A DNA stretch of 64,000 nucleotides, from contig JAKPOU010000068.1 of assembly GCA_029547705.1 (NCBI GenBank), positions 62,001 through 126,000 on the forward strand, read 5' to 3'. Position 1 is the first letter of the stretch. Each line of letters begins with the position of its first letter. Origin of the DNA: Bacteroidota bacterium. Its GTDB lineage: Bacteria; Bacteroidota; Bacteroidia; Bacteroidales; VadinHA17. The notes below the pieces were generated by a model, which saw only the letters and a program-made list of their open reading frames with translations, had not been told where the DNA came from and did not search any database. Positions 9,466-18,432 of this stretch are shown here, piece by piece. The position numbers were made by a program, and so were the translations under genes.

Positions 9466-10527
9466 CTATCTCCCGGAATACATTGAATCGTAATATTTTT
9501 CGTAATCACCCGACAATACATTTTCAAGCCAGGCTGAGTTGGTGAGATACCAGTCCACCGTATTTTCCAGCAGTGCCTCAAAATCCGGAACGGGCTGCCA
9601 GCCCAGTTCCTTCTGAAGCTTTGATGAATCGATTGAATATCTCAGGTCATGCCCGGGCCTGTCCTTTACAAAGGTTATGAGCTTTTCGGAGCTTCCTCCG
9701 GGCCGTCCCAGCTTTTTGTCCATAATCCTGCACAGGAGCCTGATGAGGTCAATATTCTTCCATTCATTGTTGCCGCCGATGTTATAGGTTTCTCCCGCCC
9801 TTCCCCTGTGATAGATAATGTCTATTGCCAGGGCATGGTCCTCCACAAAAAGCCAGTCGCGGACATTTTCCCCCCTGCCGTAGACAGGTATCGGCTTATT
9901 GTTTTTTATATTATTTATTACCAGGGGGATCAGTTTTTCAGGAAACTGGTTTGGTCCGTAATTGTTTGAACAGTTTGAAATTATCGCGGGTATTCCGAAG
10001 GTATGGTTATAGGCTCTGACCATGTGGTCGGAACTGGCTTTTGAGGCGGAATACGGACTTTTCGGGTCATAGGGGGTTTCTTCGGTGAAGGTGCCTTCAC
10101 TGCCCAGTGAGCCGTACACCTCGTCTGTTGAGATATGGTAGAAGAGCCGGCCCTCAAACCCGTCCTTCCAGCTGTGAAGGGCTGCATTCAGGAGATTCAC
10201 CGTTCCGACAATGTTGGTGAACACAAATTCGTCGGGACTGCTGATTGATCTGTCGACGTGCGATTCCGCGGCAAGGTGAATGACACCGTTAAACCCGTGC
10301 CTGTCAAAGAGTTCTGTTACCGACTGTTTGCTTACAATGTCGGTTTTTACAAAAAGATAGTTATCCCTTGATTCGATGTCCTTCAGGTTTTCAAGATTCC
10401 CGGCATAGGTGAGCTTGTCGGCATTCACAATAAGGTAATCGGGATGATTCGTGACAAATCTCCTTACGACATGGGATCCGATGAATCCGGCTCCTCCGGT
10501 AATGAGGATTTTTTTTCTGTATTTCAT
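9466..10527 (-). CDS. rfbB: dTDP-glucose 4,6-dehydratase
   Basis: Extended short-chain dehydrogenase that converts dTDP-glucose to dTDP-4-keto-6-deoxyglucose, the entry step to rhamnose and other deoxysugars of surface polysaccharides. NAD-binding motif TGGAGFIGSH is at residues 8-17. Catalytic region HISTDEVYG and the YSASK active-site motif follow, with SNNYGPNQFPEKLIP typical of RmlB. It lies 4 bp downstream of galE, so the two are almost certainly co-transcribed. The partner genes rfbA, rfbC and rfbD are not in this window. Confidence 0.95.
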   Translation of the reverse strand: MKYRKKILITGGAGFIGSHVVRRFVTNHPDYLIVNADKLTYAGNLENLKDIESRDNYLFVKTDIVSKQSVTELFDRHGFNGVIHLAAESHVDRSISSPDEFVFTNIVGTVNLLNAALHSWKDGFEGRLFYHISTDEVYGSLGSEGTFTEETPYDPKSPYSASKASSDHMVRAYNHTFGIPAIISNCSNNYGPNQFPEKLIPLVINNIKNNKPIPVYGRGENVRDWLFVEDHALAIDIIYHRGRAGETYNIGGNNEWKNIDLIRLLCRIMDKKLGRPGGSSEKLITFVKDRPGHDLRYSIDSSKLQKELGWQPVPDFEALLENTVDWYLTNSAWLENVLSGDYEKYYDSMYSGR

Positions 10528-10531
10528 ATGC

Positions 10532-11560
10532 TTATTTTTTCTTTCTTATTTCATTTTCCCATGCCCATGCTGTTCTCATGCATTCCTCCAGCGTGCTGAG
10601 GGTTTTCCATCCCAGTTCCCTGTTTGCCAGTGAGGGATCGGCCCATATTTTCTCAATATCCCCGGGTCTTCTTCCCGTGATGCTGTAGCGCAGGCTGACA
10701 CCTGTTGCCCTTTCAAAGGCAGATATTGCTTCCAGAACGGATACTCCCTTTCCGGTGCCCAGGTTGAAGACCTCATAGGGATTTTTATTTTTTCCGGAGA
10801 TCAGTCTTTCCACCGCAATTACATGAGCTTTCGCCAGGTCAACAACATGAAGGTAATCCCTTATACATGAACCGTCAGGAGTGTCATAATCAACCCCGAA
10901 CACTTTCAGTTCATCCCTCAGTCCGTATGCGGTCTGGGTTATAAACGGAACCAGGTTTTCGGGGACTCCCCGGGGCAGTTCGCCGATCAGCGCGGAGGCA
11001 TGGGCTCCGATAGGATTGAAGTATCTCAGTGAGATGGCATTTATCTGTTCATAGGCGGCAACGGCATCCCTGATTATTTCCTCACCGATCTGCTTTGTGT
11101 TTCCGTAGGGTGAAACAGCGGGTTGCACCGGCGCGTCTTCCGTTACGGGCAGAATGGCGGGCTGGCCGTAAACGGTGCATGATGACGAGAAGACCATGTG
11201 AGGGATGCTGAACGATCTCATTGAATCCAGCAGATTCATCAGGGAAACAAGGTTGTTCCGGTAGTATTCAAGGGGCTTGTTTACTGATTCACCCACAGCC
11301 TTGTAGGCTGCAAAATGAATAATGGCATCAGCCCCTGAGTGTTTTTTCAGTGTGGCATCAAGCTTTGAAGCATCACAAAGGTCAATAACTTCCAGCACAG
11401 GCGTTGTGCCGGTTATCTGCCCTATCCTGCCGGCAACTTCCGCTTCCGAATTGTAAAGATTATCCAGGAGAATGACTTCATAGCCTTCCTGTATGAGTTC
11501 CACGGCTGTATGTGAGCCAATGTAGCCTGTTCCTCCCGTAACGATTATTCTTTTTTTCAT
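10532..11560 (-). CDS. galE: UDP-glucose 4-epimerase
   Basis: Interconverts UDP-glucose and UDP-galactose using tightly bound NAD. Cofactor motif TGGTGYIGSH is at residues 7-16, the SSSCTVYG serine region follows, then the active-site YGNTK. The C-terminal RRPGDIEKIWADP substrate-binding block is typical of GalE. The length of 342 residues is normal. It is the first gene of a galE-rfbB pair, and the 200 bp upstream hold a palindromic tandem repeat that separates it from wlbA. Confidence 0.95.
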   Translation of the reverse strand: MKKRIIVTGGTGYIGSHTAVELIQEGYEVILLDNLYNSEAEVAGRIGQITGTTPVLEVIDLCDASKLDATLKKHSGADAIIHFAAYKAVGESVNKPLEYYRNNLVSLMNLLDSMRSFSIPHMVFSSSCTVYGQPAILPVTEDAPVQPAVSPYGNTKQIGEEIIRDAVAAYEQINAISLRYFNPIGAHASALIGELPRGVPENLVPFITQTAYGLRDELKVFGVDYDTPDGSCIRDYLHVVDLAKAHVIAVERLISGKNKNPYEVFNLGTGKGVSVLEAISAFERATGVSLRYSITGRRPGDIEKIWADPSLANRELGWKTLSTLEECMRTAWAWENEIRKKK

Positions 11561-11593
11561 CTGTCTATATTTTTAATTTAATGGTCAGATACT

Positions 11594-11676
11594 TGTCCCG
11601 GTTTATCGGAAACCTGTTCCGATTTATCGGAGCCTGTCCCGATTTATCGGGAACCTGTTCCGATTTATCGGAAACC
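11594..11676. repeat. Four-copy ~21-bp palindromic tandem repeat
   Basis: Four head-to-tail units at 11594-11614, 11615-11634, 11635-11655 and 11656-11676, three of 21 bp and one of 20 bp. Each contains TGTYCCGRTTTATCGG; the core CCGATTTATCGG is a near-perfect inverted repeat (CCGAT/ATCGG). Units alternate between CCC and TCC before the core. It fills the intergenic space between wlbA (minus) and galE (minus). It could be a REP-like element, a protein-binding array, or a set of hairpins affecting the long transcript. Confidence 0.9.
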
Positions 11677-11761
11677 CATGAATCTGAACCCACATCCCTG
11701 TTTAAATTCCTAACATGGCCGTTTCATTGTCATGACGCTTAATTGTCAGTATGCAGTCATC

Positions 11762-12715
11762 TCAGATTCTCCTGAGCATGGGATGATAATTGCCCTGAAG
11801 GCCTATTGGTTTGGCATTCCTGATTGTATGCGCGGTTACAACTGACTGCCTGGCATCATTCAGTCCGAATCCGCGCCCTTCAATTATTTCCCTGTAGCTT
11901 GCCGTATGAAGGTCGGTGAATCCTTCACTGAATTCCACTTCTTCGCCCTCAACGGTCACCGATCTGAAGGTCCTCTTTCCGTTTTCCTTGTATTCCCCTG
12001 GTATGTCATTGAAATCCAGGCTGAGGAACCATCTTACCCTGGCATTTTTCAGTTCAAGGTAGCCGGCTGCCTTGTTGTATTCCGATATGTTGACGACATT
12101 GTTTTTCACTTCCCCGAATATCCAGCCGAGCATGTCAAAGAAATGTATTCCGATGTTTGTGCTTACCCCGCCTGATTTCTCAATATCTCCCTTCCATGAC
12201 CTGAAGTACCAGTTTCCCCGGCTGGTGATATAGGTGAGGTCAACATCGTATACCTTGTCTTTCGGACCGTTCTCAATCATCTGCTTCAGTTCCACGATCC
12301 TCGGATGCAGCCTGAGCTGCAGGACAGTGTTGATCTTCCGGCCGGTTTCATTTTCTATTATCTGCAGGGCATCAACATTCCACGGATTCAGAACGATGGG
12401 CTTTTCACATATTGCATCAGCGCCCTGCCTGAGTGCAAACCTGATATGCGAATCGTGCAGGTAGTTCGGGGAACAGATACTGACGTAATCTATCCTTGTC
12501 CCGGATCTTTTCAGCTTGTCGAAATGCCTGTCGAAGCGTTCAAATTCAACGAAAAAATCACTTTGCGGGAAATAGCTGTCGAGAAGACCCACACTGTCAA
12601 AAGGATCAAGGGATGCCAGGAGGTTGTTACCCGTTTCCTTGATGGCATTCAGATGCCTGACTGCAATATATCCTGCCACTCCTATCAGGCCGAAATTTTT
12701 GGGTTCGGGATTCAT
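11762..12715 (-). CDS. wlbA: UDP-N-acetyl-glucuronate 3-dehydrogenase (WlbA/WbpB-like)
   Basis: Gfo/Idh/MocA oxidoreductase that oxidises C3 of UDP-GlcNAc-uronate, the first of three steps to UDP-2,3-diacetamido-2,3-dideoxy-glucuronate. The Rossmann start is FGLIGVAGYIAVRHLNAI, followed by ICSPNYLH, the catalytic-lysine motif CEKP, and DLTYITSRGNWYFRSWKGD, as I recall it from Bordetella WlbA. The C-terminus EFSEGFTDLHTASY also fits. The neighbours wlbB and wlbC carry the next two steps. The UDP-GlcNAc 6-dehydrogenase (WbpA) that would supply substrate is not in this window. Confidence 0.9.
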   Translation of the reverse strand: MNPEPKNFGLIGVAGYIAVRHLNAIKETGNNLLASLDPFDSVGLLDSYFPQSDFFVEFERFDRHFDKLKRSGTRIDYVSICSPNYLHDSHIRFALRQGADAICEKPIVLNPWNVDALQIIENETGRKINTVLQLRLHPRIVELKQMIENGPKDKVYDVDLTYITSRGNWYFRSWKGDIEKSGGVSTNIGIHFFDMLGWIFGEVKNNVVNISEYNKAAGYLELKNARVRWFLSLDFNDIPGEYKENGKRTFRSVTVEGEEVEFSEGFTDLHTASYREIIEGRGFGLNDARQSVVTAHTIRNAKPIGLQGNYHPMLRRI

Positions 12716-12771
12716 GATATCTGTTTGCTTAATATTTTACTCTTTGCTTATTTTTACTCCCCGGATATTTT

Positions 12772-13365
12772 TCAGTCCTTGCTTATTTTTGTAACGGTAT
12801 TGTTTTCCAGACGGTATCTTTCCTTGCTTTCGGGGCACACCGCAAAGCCCTTTGAATCGAAATTCAGCCTGTGCCCGTATTCGCTCATCCATCCTGTCTG
12901 CCTTGCAGGATTACCCACCACGAGGGCATAGGGCCTGACGTCCCTGGTCACCACGGCTCCTGCACCTATAAAGGCATATCTTCCGATAATGTTGCCGCAT
13001 ACAATGGTGGCATTGGCTCCGATGGAAGCTCCCCTTTCAACGATTGTGGTTACGTAGGAATCCTTTCTGACCACACGGCTGCGGGGATTCACAATATTTG
13101 TAAACACCATTGAGGGACCGAGAAAAACATCATCATCACAGATAACCCCGGTGTATATCGATACGTTGTTCTGTACCTTTACATTTTTCCCCAGTCTTAC
13201 TCCCGGGGAAACAACCACATTCTGCCCGAGATTGCAGTTTTCACCTATTTCAGCACCTGTCATCACATGGCTGAAATGCCATATTTTCGTTCCGGCGCCT
13301 ATCTTGCAGCCTTCATCAATAACTGCTGTCTCGTGCGCAAAGAATTTCTTATCCATATCTTTCAT
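12772..13365 (-). CDS. wlbB: UDP-3-amino-GlcNAcA N-acetyltransferase (WlbB/WbpD-like)
   Basis: Left-handed beta-helix acetyltransferase that N-acetylates the C3 amino group of UDP-2-acetamido-3-amino-glucuronate. Hexapeptide repeats run through residues 15-160 (for example IGAGTKIWHFSHV, IGENCNLGQNVVV, VFTNIVNPRS, IGRYAFIGAGAVVTRDV), followed by VGNPARQTGWMSEYG, typical of WbpD. The first ATG overlaps the stop of wlbC by one base (TAATG), so translation is probably coupled. An in-frame ATG at 13356 is an alternative start. Position between wlbC and wlbA supports the pathway assignment. Confidence 0.9.
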   Translation of the reverse strand: MKDMDKKFFAHETAVIDEGCKIGAGTKIWHFSHVMTGAEIGENCNLGQNVVVSPGVRLGKNVKVQNNVSIYTGVICDDDVFLGPSMVFTNIVNPRSRVVRKDSYVTTIVERGASIGANATIVCGNIIGRYAFIGAGAVVTRDVRPYALVVGNPARQTGWMSEYGHRLNFDSKGFAVCPESKERYRLENNTVTKISKD

Positions 13366-14495
13366 TACTTATTCAGGTATTCCAGAACGCTTATTGCAAT
13401 ATGATCGAGCTGATCCTGCTCAAGATCGGGATGCATGGGCAATGACAGAACTTCCCTGCAGAGCTCCGATGTTACCGGGAAGTCATTTACCCCGTATCCA
13501 AGATAGCGGTAGGCATTCTGTGAATGCAGTGGTCCGGGGTAATACACCATTGACGGGACATCCTTTCCGGCAAGATAGTTCCTGAGCTCATCCCTCCGGC
13601 CGTCAGTGACCCTTACCGTGTACTGGTGAAATATGTGGGTCGAGAAACTGCTCCGCTCGGGTGTGATGAGGGATTTGCATCCCGAAAAGGCCTCGTCGTA
13701 ATAATCTGCGGCTGCTTTCCTGGCATTATTGAACTCATCGAGGTATTTCAGCTTTACATTCAGAATTGCTGCCTGAATGGTGTCAAGCCTTGAATTCACG
13801 CCTATATCGTCATGATGATATTTTATCTTCATTCCGTGATTGGCTATGCTTCTTATTTTTTTTGCCAGTCCGGGATCATTGGTATACATTGCCCCGCCGT
13901 CACCGTAGCAGCCCAGATTCTTGGAAGGGAAAAATGAAGTTGTTCCTATGGTTCCTATTGTTCCGGCCTTTTTCCTCGTACCGTCAGAAAAAATATAATC
14001 TGTTCCGGTTGCCTGCGCCGCATCTTCAATAATATACAGACCATGTTCCGCTGCAATTTCCGTGAGGCTTTCCATGTCGGCACACTGGCCGAAAAGGTGC
14101 ACCGGAACTATTGCCCTGGTCCGGGAAGTGACGGCTCTTTCCACAGCTGCGGGTGATATATTGTAGGTACAGGGATCGGGTTCAACAAGAACAAGCTTCA
14201 GTCCGAGCAGGGCAACAACCTCAACTGTGGAAATGAAGGTGAAATTCGTTGTTATGATTTCATCCCCCGGCTTCAGGTCAAGCGCCATCATTGCAATCTG
14301 AAGCGCATCGGTCCCGTTGCCGCAGGAAACAACATGGCCGGCACCGAGATATTCCCTCAGCTCCTCTTCGAATAGTTTTACTTCCGGCCCTTTTATGAAT
14401 GCCGTTGACCCGAGGACGGATCTTATCGCATCATCAATCTCTCCCGACAGTTTCCTGTACTGGCTTTTGAGATCGACCATTTCAATTTTCCGCAT
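13365..14495 (-). CDS. wlbC: UDP-3-keto-GlcNAcA aminotransferase (WlbC/WbpE-like)
   Basis: PLP-dependent DegT/DnrJ/EryC1 aminotransferase that aminates the C3 keto intermediate made by WlbA. Visible features are GNGTDALQIA near residue 58, PVHLFGQCADM, IEDAAQATG, and the PLP-lysine motif FFPSKNLGCYGDGGA around residues 188-202. The length of 376 residues is normal. It is the first gene of wlbC-wlbB-wlbA on the minus strand. DegT enzymes are hard to assign to one substrate, but the ordered trio makes this role likely. Confidence 0.9.
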   Translation of the reverse strand: MRKIEMVDLKSQYRKLSGEIDDAIRSVLGSTAFIKGPEVKLFEEELREYLGAGHVVSCGNGTDALQIAMMALDLKPGDEIITTNFTFISTVEVVALLGLKLVLVEPDPCTYNISPAAVERAVTSRTRAIVPVHLFGQCADMESLTEIAAEHGLYIIEDAAQATGTDYIFSDGTRKKAGTIGTIGTTSFFPSKNLGCYGDGGAMYTNDPGLAKKIRSIANHGMKIKYHHDDIGVNSRLDTIQAAILNVKLKYLDEFNNARKAAADYYDEAFSGCKSLITPERSSFSTHIFHQYTVRVTDGRRDELRNYLAGKDVPSMVYYPGPLHSQNAYRYLGYGVNDFPVTSELCREVLSLPMHPDLEQDQLDHIAISVLEYLNK

Positions 14496-14740
14496 ACTGC
14501 CTGTGATTATCCGAAAGGCGAAGATAATTATTTTCGGTTAACTCCCGTGTGCTGAGTTTTCAACAAGGTTTATTCCCGCCGGATGTTCCGGAGAAGCCGG
14601 CTCAAAAGGCCTGTAATGTAAACCTTGTTTCCGTTCAGGCTGCTTCAATTCAAAGTATCCGTTCAGAAAGCTGCGATTCACTGTATTCCCGTATGCCTGT
14701 ACAGGCCTGCAGTTTTTTCTTATTTATGTCCGGATTTCAG
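14496..14740. other. Intergenic region between divergent wlbC and HU-SPOR gene
   Basis: About 295 bp lie between the two divergent starts. Apart from the promoter annotated at 14741-14769, I see no RNA gene, repeat or credible coding region. An open 67-codon frame at 14549-14752 has no recognisable protein features. Confidence 0.5.
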
Positions 14741-14769
14741 TTTGATTGTTGAGAATTTTCTTATTTTTG
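14741..14769 (+). promoter_or_regulatory. Bacteroidota-type promoter for the HU-SPOR gene
   Basis: TTTG at 14741-14744 (-33) and TATTTTTG at 14762-14769 (-7, consensus TAnnTTTG) are separated by 17 bp, close to the usual 19-21. The -7 box is 21 bp before the ATG at 14791. Confidence 0.55.
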
Positions 14770-14790
14770 TAATGGAAGTTAAAATCTGAA

Positions 14791-15939
14791 ATGGACATTA
14801 CTCCTTTTATATGCGAACTGTTATTCAGTCATGACTGCGTCATTGTACCGGGTTTCGGAGGCTTTGTCGGGAATTATGCCTCAGCACGCATTGACAGGGC
14901 CACATTCACTTTTTATCCGCCGGCAAAGCAGATTTCCTTTAACAGGAATCTCAGGAACAATGATGGGCTTCTTGCCGGAAGGATTTCCGAGCAGCTTCAA
15001 ATATCCTTCAGTGATTCAGTAAATTTGATTGAGGAGTTTGTAACGGATATCAGGACGCGGATTGACCGGAAGGAAAAAGTTGTTTTTGAAAACATCGGTT
15101 TGTTTTCGGTTAACCATGAAGGAAGTATTCAGTTTGAACCTCAGGGTAATATCAATTATCACCGGTCCTCCTACGGACTTGAATCCTTTCAGTTTTCACC
15201 GGCTGAGGCCTATGATGTGAGAAAACGGGTGACGGGTCATTCCGTTAGGGATACTGACAGAAGGCATGATATCCGTACTTTCCTGTGGAAGGCTGCGGTG
15301 ATTGTTCCCCTTCTTGCTGCAGCGACCATCATACCGCTGAAGACCAGCCTTTTCAGACCCAGGCTGGAGACAACAACCCTTAATCCCATTGTAAAATCCG
15401 CATCTGAAAATACCGGCAGACCTCTGGCAGGAGCAGAAATAAACAATGCGGCTGCTGATAACCGGGAAAATATTGCTGATGCAGGAGGTGATGCAGGCAT
15501 TCTGCCTTCAGATACCAAATCCGGTCTTCCGGCCGGAGATGTTCAGGTAAATATTCCGGTTGCCGTTGCTGAAACACATACCTCTGCAGCGGATTCAGAA
15601 ATTAGCGTTCCGGCAGCGGATGCTTCAACAGATGCTGAAGCCCTGCGGCCTTTTCCCGGCGACCGAGGGAAACATTCCGGTGGAATTATCAGTGGCAAAG
15701 CTCCCGCACCGGGAACGGAAGGGCAGTACTGCCTCATAACCGGCAGTTTCAGACTGAGGGAAAATGCTGATCAGCAGGCAGAGGCCCTGAGAAGGGAAGG
15801 CTTCAGTCCGGAAATCATTTCATCCATTAACGGATTCTTCAGGGTCAGTGCCATGAGATGCAGGGATCTTCCTGCGGCTATTGAGAAACAAAAGGATCTG
15901 GACGAAAAATATCCCGGTATCTGGATCAGGAAAATCTGA
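14791..15939 (+). CDS. Membrane protein with N-terminal HU-like and C-terminal SPOR domains
   Basis: Residues 1-140 resemble the HU/CCDC81-like DNA-binding-type fold of Bacteroidota SPOR proteins: CVIVPGFGGFVGNY, then FNRNLRNNDGLLA and EKVVFENIGLF. A hydrophobic segment around 168-187 is a single membrane span, followed by an Ala/Ser/Asp-rich linker (about 190-305). The C-terminal about 70 residues (YCLITGSFRLRENADQQAEAL) form a SPOR domain, which binds denuded peptidoglycan at division sites. The topology places the HU-like part in the cytoplasm and SPOR in the periplasm. A physical link between nucleoid and septal wall is an inference. Its stop is 2 bp from the convergent metG stop. Confidence 0.85.
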   Translation: MDITPFICELLFSHDCVIVPGFGGFVGNYASARIDRATFTFYPPAKQISFNRNLRNNDGLLAGRISEQLQISFSDSVNLIEEFVTDIRTRIDRKEKVVFENIGLFSVNHEGSIQFEPQGNINYHRSSYGLESFQFSPAEAYDVRKRVTGHSVRDTDRRHDIRTFLWKAAVIVPLLAAATIIPLKTSLFRPRLETTTLNPIVKSASENTGRPLAGAEINNAAADNRENIADAGGDAGILPSDTKSGLPAGDVQVNIPVAVAETHTSAADSEISVPAADASTDAEALRPFPGDRGKHSGGIISGKAPAPGTEGQYCLITGSFRLRENADQQAEALRREGFSPEIISSINGFFRVSAMRCRDLPAAIEKQKDLDEKYPGIWIRKI

Positions 15940-15941
15940 GA

Positions 15942-17975
15942 CTATTTTATCACACTTCCGTTATTTACCTTTTCGAGAGGGGAGACAAGCACCAGTTTGC
16001 CGTCCCTGTCCTCGGCCATCAGGATCATGCCCTTTGATTCTATACCCCTGATTTTCCTGGGCTCGAGATTTGCCACTATTGATATCTGTCTGCCCACCAG
16101 TGACTGAGGTTCGAAATATTCTGCTATTCCCGACACAATGGTGCGTATGTCAATACCCGTATCGATTTTCAGCCGGAGCAGCTTGCTTGTCTTGGGTACC
16201 TTCTCAGCTTCCAGGACAGTGGCAGTCCGTATATCAATCCTTGAGAATTCCTCGAAGGAAACCGTTTCCTTTCCCTGCGGGATCTCTTCTGCAGTATCAT
16301 CATCCGCCTGTTTGCCGGCATGAAGCTTTTCCACCTGCCTTTTTATGGCATCATCCTCAATTTTCTCGAAAAGCAGTCCCGGTTTGTTGATGAGATGGCC
16401 TTCAGGCAGGATGTCAGGATTCCCGGCCATATCCCAGGCAGGTTTGCCCGTATTTATCCAGCCCCTCAGTTTTTCCATGGAAAAGGGCAGGAAGGGCTCG
16501 AGCACTATTGCCAGGTTTGCAGTTATCTGCAGTGCAATGTTCATAATGGTTTTGACCCTTTCCGGATCGGTTTTGACTATCTTCCATGGTTCGGCTTCCG
16601 CCAGATACTTGTTTCCCAGCCGGGCCAGGTTCATGGCTTCTTTCAGTGCTTCCCTGAACCTGAATGCTTCAATGGCGTTTTCAACATTTAGCGCTATCTG
16701 GCCGATCTCTCTCAGAACCTCCTCGTCTTCAGGCAGTATCACTGTTCTTGCAGGCACCCTCCCTTCATAATAATTAATTGTAAGGACAAGGGCCCTGTTT
16801 ACAAAATTGCCCAGGATGGCCACCAGTTCATTATTGTTGCGGGCCTGGAATTCCTTCCATGTAAAATCGTTATCCTTGGTTTCCGGGGCGCTTGCACAGA
16901 GTGAATACCGCAGGGAATCCTGCTTGCCGGGGAAGTCGGCCAGGTATTCATGAAGCCATACAGCCCAGTTGCGTGAGGTGGATATCTTGTCATTCTCAAG
17001 ATTCAGGAATTCGTTTGCCGGGACATTGTCGGGAAGGATATAGCTTCCCTCGGCTTTCAGCATTACCGGAAAGATGATGCAGTGAAAAACAATATTGTCC
17101 TTTCCGATGAAATGAATCATCCTCGTGTCACTGTCCTTCCAGTATTTCTCCCAGTCGGGTGTCAGTTCCCGGGTAGCGGATATATATCCTATCGGGGCAT
17201 CGAACCAGACATACAGCACTTTCCCCTCCGCATTCTCCACCGGCACGGGAATGCCCCAGTCCAGATCGCGGCTTACCGCCCTTGGCTGCAGGCCCTGGTC
17301 GAGCCATGACTTGCACTGGCCATATACGTTTGTCTTCCATTCCCTGTGACCTTCCAGTATCCATTCCTTCAGCCATTGTTCATATTTATCCAGCGGAAGG
17401 TACCAGTGAAGGGTTTCCTTCAGAACCGGCTTGCCGCCACTGATCATAGAACGAGCGTTTATAAGCTCTGTCGGGCTGAGGGAAGACCCGCAGCCTTCAC
17501 ACTGGTCGCCGTAGGCATCCTCATTACCGCAATGCGGACAGGTTCCCCTTATATAGCGGTCTGCAAGGAATGTACCTGCTTCCTCATCATAGTACTGTTC
17601 GGTGGTTTTTTCGGTGAATATGCCCTTGTTGTACAGTGTAAGGAAAAATTCGGAAGCTGTTTCATAGTGAATCTTGTTGGAGGTACGGGAATAAATATCA
17701 AATGCAATCCCGAAATCCTCAAATGCCTTCTTGTTTATTGCATGATACCTGTCGACTATCTCCTGGGGAGTAACACCCTCGCTTCTGGCCTTGAGAGTGA
17801 TGGGAACACCATGCTCATCCGAACCGCAGATTGAGATCACATCCTCATCCCTGAGCCTGAGGAATCTTGTATAAATATCGGAAGGAACATATACTCCGGC
17901 AAGATGGCCGATATGAAGCGGGCCATTGGCATACGGCAATGCGGATGTAATAAGGTGTCTCTTATATTTTTTCAT
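15942..17975 (-). CDS. metG: Methionyl-tRNA synthetase
   Basis: Charges tRNA-Met with methionine. The HIGH motif is HIGH at residues 21-24. A zinc-knuckle domain has [18 protein letters not shown] around residues 145-162. The KMSKS loop appears as KISTS near residue 330, a common variant. A C-terminal tRNA-binding OB-fold ([21 protein letters not shown]) covers the last about 105 residues, connected by an acidic linker. The length of 677 is typical for the dimeric form. It is convergent with the HU-SPOR gene, and the downstream accessory cassette starts about 460 bp beyond its start codon. Confidence 0.97.
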   Translation of the reverse strand: MKKYKRHLITSALPYANGPLHIGHLAGVYVPSDIYTRFLRLRDEDVISICGSDEHGVPITLKARSEGVTPQEIVDRYHAINKKAFEDFGIAFDIYSRTSNKIHYETASEFFLTLYNKGIFTEKTTEQYYDEEAGTFLADRYIRGTCPHCGNEDAYGDQCEGCGSSLSPTELINARSMISGGKPVLKETLHWYLPLDKYEQWLKEWILEGHREWKTNVYGQCKSWLDQGLQPRAVSRDLDWGIPVPVENAEGKVLYVWFDAPIGYISATRELTPDWEKYWKDSDTRMIHFIGKDNIVFHCIIFPVMLKAEGSYILPDNVPANEFLNLENDKISTSRNWAVWLHEYLADFPGKQDSLRYSLCASAPETKDNDFTWKEFQARNNNELVAILGNFVNRALVLTINYYEGRVPARTVILPEDEEVLREIGQIALNVENAIEAFRFREALKEAMNLARLGNKYLAEAEPWKIVKTDPERVKTIMNIALQITANLAIVLEPFLPFSMEKLRGWINTGKPAWDMAGNPDILPEGHLINKPGLLFEKIEDDAIKRQVEKLHAGKQADDDTAEEIPQGKETVSFEEFSRIDIRTATVLEAEKVPKTSKLLRLKIDTGIDIRTIVSGIAEYFEPQSLVGRQISIVANLEPRKIRGIESKGMILMAEDRDGKLVLVSPLEKVNNGSVIK

Positions 17976-18368
17976 CAGTAAAATTTTTTTAGTAATCCCC
18001 GTACAGGCGGATTAAAGATACATGACCGTAAATTGGATTTGCCGGATGTTTGTAATGATAATCAGTCATGTGCGGGTTTGATAAATCTGTTGTGTTGATG
18101 GTGTTCAGGAAAAAGGCCAAAGATAATAAAAAATGATACAATGATGTAATGGATCAAAACTCTGCGGCTTTCGGATCCAAGTATTTTTATAGCTGAGAAG
18201 TACCGGCTGTGTTCAGATCTTTCCGTTCATGAACGGTGCCTTGCAAGGACTTTTATGGAATGAACAAGATCCCTGTACCTTTCCTGCAAACCAAATTCAC
18301 AAGTAAAATCAAAAAGAGCGGATTATTCCCTCCTGCATTTTAAAAATAGTTGTAATTTTAGACAATTA
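17976..18368. other. AT-rich intergenic region at the left flank of the accessory cassette
   Basis: About 400 bp with no credible coding region. Composition drops from moderate GC near metG to AT-rich towards the XRE gene. No tRNA, integrase or clear direct repeat is visible that would define an attachment site. Confidence 0.5.
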
Positions 18369-18380
18369 TTGACAAGTCAA
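18369..18380. promoter_or_regulatory. Inverted repeat, possible XRE operator
   Basis: TTGAC-AA-GTCAA is a 5-bp inverted repeat with a 2-bp spacer, just upstream of the XRE regulator. It is the sort of short palindrome such repressors bind for autoregulation. This rests on position and symmetry only. Confidence 0.3.
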
Positions 18381-18432
18381 ATTTATGTCTATTAAAACTG
18401 CATTTATTTCACGAACACAAAAAATAAAAATA

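Noticed and set aside
9466-11560. Complete dTDP-rhamnose operon
   Set aside because: Only rfbB is present; rfbA, rfbC and rfbD are not in the window.
11594-11676. Possible mini-CRISPR array
   Set aside because: The units are contiguous, with no unique spacers and no cas genes nearby.
12305-12931. 208-codon open frame on the plus strand
   Set aside because: Runs antisense across wlbA and wlbB, both of which have clear family motifs.
17346-17834. 162-codon open frame on the plus strand
   Set aside because: Antisense to the catalytic domain of metG; no start context or motif.
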